Below are positions 1 through 6,131 of a DNA stretch of 6,131 nt, in pieces. The stretch is from Candidatus Peregrinibacteria bacterium (GTDB lineage: Bacteria > Patescibacteriota > Gracilibacteria > UBA1369 > JACRIC01), in contig JACRIC010000118.1 in the NCBI GenBank assembly GCA_016235915.1, positions 1-6,131 of the forward strand, given 5' to 3'. The notes under the pieces were generated by a model. That model did no database searches and had not been told where the DNA came from. It worked only from the letters and a program-made list of their open reading frames with translations. The translations under genes were made by a program, and so were the position numbers. Each line of letters opens with the position of its first letter. Within the stretch, counting starts at the first letter, position 1.

Positions 1-111
<111 letters not shown>

Positions 112-116
112 ACATT

Positions 117-165
117 GTCATCCTGAGCGCTCCTGTCGCACCAGCGACAGGAAGTCGAAGGATCT
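117..165 (+). repeat. Dispersed intergenic repeat (TCATCCTGAGCG...GAAGGATCT type) with perfect hairpin
   Basis: The segment opens with GTCATCCTGAGCG (117-129) and closes with GTCGAAGGATCT (154-165), the two conserved ends of a repeat type scattered through many environmental bacterial genomes. It is often mis-translated as peptides beginning HPERS and ending KSKDL, as it would be here. Between the ends is a perfect 9-bp inverted repeat, TCCTGTCGC (131-139) and GCGACAGGA (144-152), closed by an ACCA loop. No T-tract follows, so this is not a classic terminator. It fills almost all of the 58 bases between pheS and the chosen atpH start. The assignment to a known repeat type is from memory of the consensus; the hairpin is seen directly. 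Confidence 0.75.
158..162 (+). promoter_or_regulatory. Shine-Dalgarno site for atpH inside the repeat
   Basis: AAGGA lies 7 bases before the ATG at 170, the best ribosome-binding site near the start of atpH. It is part of the conserved GAAGGATCT end of the dispersed repeat. It favours ATG 170 over the in-frame ATG at 188, which has no such site, and over TTG 98, which lies inside pheS. Confidence 0.55.
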
Positions 166-169
166 CTGC

Positions 170-805
170 ATGAAAAAATGCATAATTATGATCAACACAC
201 TTCTTTTATCTCTCCTGCACGACATTTTCGCCTTTTTAAAAGAGCACAGAAACTTTTTCCAAAAAGATGAAAAAGGAAGGAGGGAACTTATTTCGGGAAA
301 AAATCTGTTTCCTGAAATATTTGAACAATATTTGGGAAAAATTTCCGAAACGGAATTTCTCTATGACATTCAAAATTACAAAACATTTGAGAAAAACAAA
401 TTTCTTGAAACTTTTTCGCGCTATCTTGTCACGGACTTTGCCGCCCTGCTCGATAAAGTGACGCACGCAAACTCAACCGTTCCAAAAACATACGGCCTGT
501 TTGGAACAATGCTTCTCGAAACACTGGAAGAAAATTCATATCAAGAAATCACGGAAGAAGTTTCAAGATTTCTTGAAAAAACAAAAAAAAGTCCATCAAC
601 GATCGTTCAAACCGCCAGAAACATTTCTTCTACTTTCCGCGAAGAAATCCGAAAAAAACTCCTCGGAATGAACCCGATGATTTTTCCAATTTTTCAAGTA
701 AATCGAAACCTCATCGGCGGCATGCGTATTTTCTCAAACGGAAAAACTCTCGACGAATCGTGGTTTTCACGAATCAATACCATTACTACCATCAACATTC
801 CATGA
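170..805 (+). CDS. atpH: ATP synthase F1 subunit delta (diverged)
   Basis: Delta links the top of the alpha3beta3 head to the peripheral stalk (subunit b) and holds the stator still. The 211-residue product is diverged over most of its length, but its end (residues 177-204) carries the delta/OSCP C-terminal signature: VNRNLIGGMRIF followed by NGKTLDESW, equivalent to the family pattern D-x-x-LIGG-x-x-I/V...D-G-S. The region from about 70 to 165 is predominantly charged and helix-like, in keeping with the helical N-terminal domain. At 211 residues it is about 30 longer than the usual 175-185, with the excess in the N-terminal half. The first 25 residues are fairly hydrophobic but interrupted by His, Asp, Lys and Glu, so I do not call a membrane segment. 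The start at 170 is chosen for its AAGGA site; an upstream in-frame TTG at 98 would translate the repeat and is unlikely, and ATG 188 is a possible alternative (205 residues). Position immediately before atpA supports the call. Confidence 0.82.
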   Translation: MKKCIIMINTLLLSLLHDIFAFLKEHRNFFQKDEKGRRELISGKNLFPEIFEQYLGKISETEFLYDIQNYKTFEKNKFLETFSRYLVTDFAALLDKVTHANSTVPKTYGLFGTMLLETLEENSYQEITEEVSRFLEKTKKSPSTIVQTARNISSTFREEIRKKLLGMNPMIFPIFQVNRNLIGGMRIFSNGKTLDESWFSRINTITTINIP

Positions 806-838
806 AATCTCTGAAAAACATTGCTATCACGACGACCA

Positions 839-959
839 GAACCTCTCAAAATTGTTGCAATGCGAGGAGACAAGCCATCTCCCGACGGAGCCGTACGCGA
901 CGGTACGGCGACGAGGGAATGGCGTAGTCGACGACGCAGTGCACAATTTTCAGAGGTTC
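839..959. repeat. 121-bp imperfect palindrome (MITE-like element or large hairpin) between atpH and atpA
   Basis: The 181-base gap between atpH and atpA is dominated by one inverted repeat. The outer arms are GAACCTCTCAAAATTGT (839-855) and ACAATTTTCAGAGGTTC (943-959), which pair at 16 of 17 positions. Pairing resumes inward at GCAATGCG/CGCAGTGC (857-864/935-942, one mismatch), GCCAT/ATGGC (874-878/919-923), CCC/GGG (881-883/915-917) and GCCGTAC/GTACGGC (890-896/903-909) around a 6-base loop. CCA flanks both ends (836-838 and 960-962), a possible but weak 3-bp target duplication. The inside is clearly more GC-rich than its surroundings. No transposase or credible ORF lies within it. It could be a non-autonomous mobile element or a structured RNA in the operon transcript; the palindrome itself is seen directly. 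Confidence 0.85.
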
Positions 960-986
960 CCAACTTAATCCATTCATACCCTCACT

Positions 987-2504
987 ATGAGCACCACCCA
1001 TTCACTCCAATCCTTTCTCGACAAAATCGAAACCGTCCTCACTGAGAAAATCAAAGAAGGAACATCCGATACCGAAGGCAAAAAAGGCATCGTCCAATCT
1101 TTTAAAGACGGCGTTATCCTGATAAAAGGTCTGAAAGGACTCCGAATGAACGAAGTGGTGACGATCGAAGGCATCGGAGCAAAAGCGCTCGTCATGAACC
1201 TCGAAAAAAATACGGCATCAGCGCTTGTTCTCGAAAGCGGAGGAGATGTCCGTGAAGGAGTGTTCGTTAATGCCAACGATCAATTTCTCTCCATTCCCGT
1301 GAGTGAAGATATCATCGGACGAGTGGTAAACCCGCTGGGACAAGCGCTGGATAGTGGAAATGAAATCAAAGGAAAAGAAAACATGCCACTCGAACGCATC
1401 GCCGCAGGAGTCATTGCCCGTGAAGGCGTGAATCAGCCTGTACAAACAGGTTTAATAGGCATTGACGCGCTCATTCCGATTGGACGAGGTCAGCGCGAAC
1501 TGATTATCGGAGATCGACAGACCGGAAAAACCGCCATTGCTCTCGATACCATCATCAATCAAAAAGAACAAAACATGATTTGTGTCTATGTCGCCATAGC
1601 CCAAAGAGAAGCAAAAACAGCGCAAGTGATTCGCACATTAAAAAAACACGGAGCGCTCGACTATACAATAATAGTATCCGCTCCCGCCTCATCGGCCGCT
1701 GTCTTGCAATATCTGGCTCCGTATGCCGGCTCCGCCATCGCCGAATATTTTCTGGCGCAAGGAAAAGATGTGCTCGTGGTGTACGACGATTTATCAAAAC
1801 ATGCAGTCGCCTATCGTGAAATGTCACTGCTCCTCCGCCGTCCGCCGGGTCGCGAAGCGTATCCCGGAGATGTTTTCTACCTCCATAGTAGACTGCTCGA
1901 ACGCGCCGTAAAACTCAATAAAGATCACGGAGGAGGTTCCATCACCGCGCTTCCCATTATTGAAACGCAAGCGGGAGATGTGTCCGCTTACATTCCCACC
2001 AACGTCATTTCCATCACGGACGGCCAAATTTTCCTGGAATCCAATCTTTTTTATAAAGGAATCCGACCGGCCATCAACGTCGGAATTTCCGTTTCCAGGG
2101 TGGGAGGAAACGCGCAAACGAAAATTATGAAAAAAGTGTCGGGGAAAATAAAACTCGAACTCGCCCAATATTATGAACTGGAGGCCTTTTCTCAATTCGC
2201 TTCGGAACTTGATGAAAATACCAAAGCTCGTCTCACGCGAGGCATCAGAATTGTCGAAGCGCTCAAGCAAAAACAGTACCAGCCCTATCAGCTCTGGCAG
2301 GAAGTGATGATTGTATCCGCGGCAACTCTGGGACATCTCGATGCCATTGAAATTGCTCGCATCAATGAAAAATTAAAAGAACTCCTCGCATTCACCGAAA
2401 CGCAAAAAAACCAGCTCGTCACAAAAATTCAGACAGAAAAAAATCTGACGCCAGAAATCGAAAAAATGATCGGCGAAACGCTCGAAGAATTTTTTAAAGG
2501 TTAA
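987..2504 (+). CDS. atpA: ATP synthase F1 subunit alpha
   Basis: Alpha is the non-catalytic nucleotide-binding subunit of the alpha3beta3 head and supplies the arginine finger to the catalytic site on beta. The 505-residue length is normal (E. coli 513). In order: an N-terminal beta-barrel region (about 30-98), the nucleotide-binding domain with Walker A GDRQTGKT at 175-182, LQYLAPYAG at 240-248, YDDLSKHAVAYR at 266-277, LLLRRPPGREAYPGDVFYLHSR at 281-302, and the alpha signature PAINVGISVSRVGG at 361-374, in which Arg371 is the expected arginine finger. The helical C-terminal domain follows to the end. One departure is the segment usually read as VAIGQKRSTVAQ, which here is VAIAQREAKTAQ (202-213): Gln206 is kept but the Arg/Ser after it are replaced. 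No clear Shine-Dalgarno precedes ATG 987. TAA is 3 bases before atpG, so the two are probably translated together. Confidence 0.98.
   Translation: MSTTHSLQSFLDKIETVLTEKIKEGTSDTEGKKGIVQSFKDGVILIKGLKGLRMNEVVTIEGIGAKALVMNLEKNTASALVLESGGDVREGVFVNANDQFLSIPVSEDIIGRVVNPLGQALDSGNEIKGKENMPLERIAAGVIAREGVNQPVQTGLIGIDALIPIGRGQRELIIGDRQTGKTAIALDTIINQKEQNMICVYVAIAQREAKTAQVIRTLKKHGALDYTIIVSAPASSAAVLQYLAPYAGSAIAEYFLAQGKDVLVVYDDLSKHAVAYREMSLLLRRPPGREAYPGDVFYLHSRLLERAVKLNKDHGGGSITALPIIETQAGDVSAYIPTNVISITDGQIFLESNLFYKGIRPAINVGISVSRVGGNAQTKIMKKVSGKIKLELAQYYELEAFSQFASELDENTKARLTRGIRIVEALKQKQYQPYQLWQEVMIVSAATLGHLDAIEIARINEKLKELLAFTETQKNQLVTKIQTEKNLTPEIEKMIGETLEEFFKG
2496..2500 (+). promoter_or_regulatory. Shine-Dalgarno-like site for atpG
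   Basis: AAAGG in the last codons of atpA stands 7 bases before ATG 2508. It is one of the few recognisable ribosome-binding sites in the window; atpA, atpD and atpC lack one. Together with the 3-base gap to the atpA stop it supports coupled translation and fixes the atpG start. Confidence 0.5.
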
Positions 2505-2507
2505 TGT

Positions 2508-3422
2508 ATGTCCGGCCAACTTCTCGAAATTCACAAAAAAATCGGCTCCGTCACGAATACGAAAAAAATCACGAAAGCTATGCAACTCGTGGCCGCGAGC
2601 AAAATGAAACAATTTCAAAAAAAAGCCCTGATGGTGAGAGGGTATGTGTGGGAAATGCTGGAAATCCTCGAACGGCATCTGGGGCTGATTGAAGAAAAAG
2701 AAAAATTGAGCCCATATATGGAAAAAAGAACGGAAGGACCGATTCTTTTTGTGGCGTACACATCGGACAAAGGGCTCTGCGGAGGCTTAAATACTCAAAT
2801 ATTACGAGCCCTGCTTCGAAACGAAAAATGGAAAAATACCCCCGCTGACCAAAAACTTCTCATAGCCATCGGAAAAAAAAGTAAAGATTTTGCCAGGAGC
2901 AATAAAATTCCTGTTGAAAAAAGTTTCCTCAAAATTCCAGAAAAACTCAAAATAATCGACGCGTTGGAAATTATTGATGAAATATTGAAATATTGGACGG
3001 AAAAACTCTGTCGCGAAATCGTTTTCATAGCGCCTCATTTTAAAAATTCGCTCATTTTTTACCCAATCGTAAAAACCCTCCTCCCCTTTTCAAAAGAAAT
3101 GATTCAAAGCCACTTTCAATATCGAAAAAATACGGAAGATGCGAAAAAAACAAAACTCTATCCTTACATGTTGTACGAACCCTCAAAAGCGCACATAAAA
3201 AATCGCCTTTTTGAACATATTATCGAAAGTATTTTTATTCATTCTTTTTTCGAGCTCAAAGCATCGGAATATTCCAGCAGAATGATCGCCATGAAAAACG
3301 CCAACGACTCCGCCGACCGAATTTTGCATGACCTCACTCTCACTTATAATAAAACCCGCCAGCAAGTCATTACTCAAGAACTGGCGGAACTTATCGGTGC
3401 AAGCGAAGCACTGGCGGCATAA
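2508..3422 (+). CDS. atpG: ATP synthase F1 subunit gamma
   Basis: Gamma is the rotor shaft: its N- and C-terminal helices form a coiled coil inside the alpha3beta3 head, and the globular middle contacts epsilon and the c-ring. The 304-residue product (family usually about 285-300) begins with LLEIHKKIGSVTNTKKITKAM (5-25), the standard N-terminal helix, followed by VAASKMK. The middle domain has TSDKGLCGGLN (85-95), a strong gamma hallmark. The C-terminal helix contains ASEYSSRMIAMKNANDSAD (252-270) and LTYNKTRQQVITQELAELIG (278-297), the Prosite-type gamma signature region. The central part (about 100-230) is Lys-rich and diverged. It starts 3 bases after atpA and is followed by a 64-base gap before atpD. 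Confidence 0.97.
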   Translation: MSGQLLEIHKKIGSVTNTKKITKAMQLVAASKMKQFQKKALMVRGYVWEMLEILERHLGLIEEKEKLSPYMEKRTEGPILFVAYTSDKGLCGGLNTQILRALLRNEKWKNTPADQKLLIAIGKKSKDFARSNKIPVEKSFLKIPEKLKIIDALEIIDEILKYWTEKLCREIVFIAPHFKNSLIFYPIVKTLLPFSKEMIQSHFQYRKNTEDAKKTKLYPYMLYEPSKAHIKNRLFEHIIESIFIHSFFELKASEYSSRMIAMKNANDSADRILHDLTLTYNKTRQQVITQELAELIGASEALAA

Positions 3423-3430
3423 CCTCCCCG

Positions 3431-3467
3431 AAACAATCTCAAGGTGCATACAACAAAACAATCTCAA
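3431..3467 (+). repeat. 12-bp direct repeat in the atpG-atpD gap
   Basis: AAACAATCTCAA occurs at 3431-3442 and again at 3456-3467, so the two copies are 25 bases apart in a 64-base non-coding gap. They may be a slippage duplication or paired binding sites. No Shine-Dalgarno is visible before atpD in this gap. Confidence 0.6.
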
Positions 3468-3474
3468 TCCTTAA

Positions 3475-4899
<1,425 letters not shown>

Positions 4900-4908
4900 T
4901 GCGTGTAC

Positions 4909-4937
4909 TGTCATGGTTCGACAAGCTCACCATGACA
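4909..4937. repeat. Second dispersed repeat: 9-bp perfect hairpin with TTCGACAAGCTCACC core
   Basis: TGTCATGGT (4909-4917) and ACCATGACA (4929-4937) form a perfect 9-bp inverted repeat around an 11-base loop, TCGACAAGCTC. The whole resembles another dispersed element of environmental genomes (spuriously translated as MVRQAHHD), different from the one 12 bases upstream. No run of T follows the stem, so a rho-independent terminator is not supported. It might still act as an RNA-stabilising hairpin at the 3' side of atpD. Confidence 0.75.
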
Positions 4938-4995
4938 ACGCTCTTCTAACTCATTAACCCGTTAATAAATAATAATCAATAATCTTACAACATTA

Positions 4996-5024
4996 CCAAC
5001 TTTATAAACTTTCCAACTTTATAA
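4996..5024 (+). repeat. Tandem 12-bp direct repeat before atpC
   Basis: CCAACTTTATAA occurs at 4996-5007 and 5013-5024, with period 17, in an AT-rich stretch just before the atpC start at 5033. The bases immediately before the ATG are CTTCCTCC, the opposite of a Shine-Dalgarno sequence. The stretch may be slipped-strand duplication of spacer DNA. Confidence 0.65.
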
Positions 5025-5032
5025 CTTCCTCC

Positions 5033-5461
5033 ATGCCCCGCACCTTCCGCCTCACCATCCGCACTCCCGACGAAAACATATTTGACGAAGAAGTCATCAG
5101 CGTCCGACTCATTTCCGAACGCGGAACCATGACAATCCTTGCCAAACACGCCTCTCTCACCGCTTCCGTACTCTTTTCTCCGATATACATCAAAACAGAA
5201 AAAGGAGAAGAAGAATTTATGGCGCGCCGCGGAATCCTCTACATTTCCAACGAGGAAAATAAGGCGGTGCTTCTCTGTCTCACCGTTGAGCAAAAATTGG
5301 AAATGAGTTATATCACAGCAGAGGAATATCTCAAATTCATTGAAAATAAGCTCGCTCGCGGCGAAAATGTAAGCGAATACCAGCTCATTCACCTCAAAAC
5401 GGAAAAAATGGCGGTGGAAAAACAGGTGGAGGAATATAGAAAACTCAAAACACCACGATGA
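5033..5461 (+). CDS. atpC: ATP synthase F1 subunit epsilon
   Basis: Epsilon joins gamma to the c-ring and in many bacteria inhibits ATP hydrolysis through its C-terminal helices. The 142-residue product has the normal size (130-140). The N-terminal beta-sandwich is recognisable: TFRLTIRTPDENIFDEEV (4-21) fits the family's F-x-L-x-I-x-TP...EV, and GTMTILAKHASLTASV (31-46) fits G-x-x-x-ILPxHAPLLT with the His kept but the Pro replaced by Lys. MARRGILYISN (63-73) corresponds to the V-x-GG-x-L/F-E/x-V segment. The C-terminal part from about 95 is helical and charged, but I see no clear I/L-D-x-x-R-A ATP-binding motif, so ATP-sensing inhibition is doubtful. The gene is last of the F1 set, as usual, and its TGA overlaps the ATG of the next gene by 4 bases. 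Confidence 0.93.
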   Translation: MPRTFRLTIRTPDENIFDEEVISVRLISERGTMTILAKHASLTASVLFSPIYIKTEKGEEEFMARRGILYISNEENKAVLLCLTVEQKLEMSYITAEEYLKFIENKLARGENVSEYQLIHLKTEKMAVEKQVEEYRKLKTPR

Positions 5462-6131
5462 CAAAACCTGAAAAAGAAACAACAAGAGAAGAATTGACCG
5501 ACGAACAAAAAAAATCATTGGCCATTGCTCTTGATGCACACATCCGCATACCAACAGCAAAAAAAATCGAAGAAACAATCGACAGTCAGCACCATTTTTA
5601 CGGACACGAAAAATTTATCCCAAAAACAGGAAAAGTAAAAAGGATACCAACGCATGTACCATTAGAAAAACATTGGCTCCCATTTCTGGAAGCGTGTAAC
5701 AACCAAATATTGATAATTGAATACTGCCTTGACCCAAAGGATATGCGCATAGAAATAATCCCATGTACCCAAGAACAATTGGATGCATTTCTCAAAAATC
5801 TCTCCGAAAAACAAAGAACACAATGGCAACCGTTTCTTCGACTCGCAACCGTCACCCAAGAAAAAAAACTTTCCATATTTTTCCCAAAAAACACAGATGA
5901 ACTTGCCATCGTCACCATGGCTCCGTATTCTTTCGAAATCATACCGGCCGAACGTCTCGTATTGACTCCTGAAAGACAAAAACAACTCGAAGAAGCAATG
6001 GAAACAATAATAGCATTATTCGACGAAATCACAACCCAAATTCCTCATGAGGTTTATGTTGCACTCGAGCGGGGCGCCAGAACACCCAACCTGGGCTTTC
6101 CGCCTCTTCGGATATTCCGGTTCAGCGGCAA
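5458..6131 (+). CDS. Hypothetical protein translationally coupled to atpC (3' truncated by window)
   Basis: The ATG at 5458 overlaps the atpC stop as ATGA, and the frame stays open for 224 codons to the window edge. I do not recognise the family. The start is Lys/Glu-rich (MTKPEKETTREELTDEQKK) and no signal peptide or membrane segment is seen. Around residues 60-90 is a motif-like stretch VPLEKHWLPFLEACNNQILI, and at 106-127 EQLDAFLKNLSEKQRTQWQPF, which looks helical; LSIFFPKNTDELAIVTM (138-154) looks like a beta strand pair. A second helix follows near 165-195. The mixed alpha/beta pattern with no Cys/His cluster or P-loop suggests a small soluble protein. The coupling and A-rich codon use like atpG support a real gene co-expressed with the ATP synthase. 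The last 24 codons are unlike the rest in composition (see findings). Two ORFs on the opposite strand over this stretch look like shadows. Confidence 0.75.
   Translation, partial: MTKPEKETTREELTDEQKKSLAIALDAHIRIPTAKKIEETIDSQHHFYGHEKFIPKTGKVKRIPTHVPLEKHWLPFLEACNNQILIIEYCLDPKDMRIEIIPCTQEQLDAFLKNLSEKQRTQWQPFLRLATVTQEKKLSIFFPKNTDELAIVTMAPYSFEIIPAERLVLTPERQKQLEEAMETIIALFDEITTQIPHEVYVALERGARTPNLGFPPLRIFRFSG

Noticed and set aside
131..152. Hairpin as rho-independent terminator of pheS
   Set aside because: The 9-bp stem is perfect but no T-tract follows; it lies inside a dispersed repeat and directly before atpH.
805..824. Degenerate extra copy of the palindrome arm just after atpH
   Set aside because: AAATCTCTGAAAAACATTGC resembles the 839 arm at only about 14 of 20 positions in A-rich sequence, too weak to claim.
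821..1045. Small plus-strand ORF across the atpH-atpA gap
   Set aside because: It is an Arg-rich reading of the palindrome and overlaps the start of atpA in another frame.
4985..5578. 197-codon minus-strand ORF over atpC
   Set aside because: Its Phe-rich composition is the mirror of A-rich coding on the plus strand; atpC is clearly the real gene.
5598..6032. 144-codon minus-strand ORF opposite the unknown gene
   Set aside because: The plus-strand frame is longer, coupled to atpC and has codon use like its neighbours; the minus frame is Cys/Ser/Phe-rich and lacks a start signal.
6061..6131. tRNA gene on the minus strand at the right edge
   Set aside because: The peptide looks like an antisense tRNA reading, but the reverse complement has no TTCRANTCC T-loop and no proper anticodon arm that I can pair.

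Overview
The window carries an F1 ATP synthase gene cluster on the plus strand. It runs from the last codons of pheS through atpH (delta), atpA (alpha), atpG (gamma), atpD (beta) and atpC (epsilon), then an unrecognised gene that is still open at the right edge. All genes share one strand, so a single polycistronic unit is likely. No promoter or rho-independent terminator (stem plus T-tract) could be supported. No membrane F0 genes (a, c, b) are visible: the place where they normally sit, just before atpH, is held by pheS. The alpha, beta and gamma proteins keep the family's hallmark motifs, while delta and epsilon are much more diverged.

The organism looks like an uncultured, streamlined bacterium, plausibly of the Candidate Phyla Radiation/Patescibacteria (for example a Peregrinibacteria-like lineage). 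This is an inference from the divergent subunits, the A-rich Lys/Glu-heavy codons, poor Shine-Dalgarno sites and dispersed repeats of types common in environmental genomes. TGA is used as a stop (atpH, atpC) and does not occur inside the frames, which argues against the UGA=Gly code of Gracilibacteria/Absconditabacteria.

Layout: pheS 3' end (1-111); a dispersed repeat with a perfect 9-bp hairpin (117-165) that also appears to supply the ribosome-binding site of atpH; atpH (170-805); a 121-bp imperfect palindrome (839-959); atpA (987-2504); atpG (2508-3422); a 64-bp gap with a 12-bp direct repeat; atpD (3487-4899), whose last 11 codons are themselves a dispersed repeat; a second, different hairpin repeat (4909-4937); an AT-rich spacer with a 12-bp tandem direct repeat; atpC (5033-5461); and an ATGA-coupled unknown gene (5458 to the edge). 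Every gap over 50 bases holds repeat sequence, while atpA-atpG and atpC-orf are tightly joined.

Together alpha, beta, gamma, delta and epsilon make the soluble catalytic head and stalk: alpha/beta form the hexamer, gamma the rotor shaft, epsilon the brake at the foot of the rotor, and delta ties the head to the stator. The most interesting signal is not a new enzyme system. It is the colonisation of an essential operon by several unrelated small repeats, one of which has become the C-terminus of the beta subunit and another apparently the translation-initiation region of delta.
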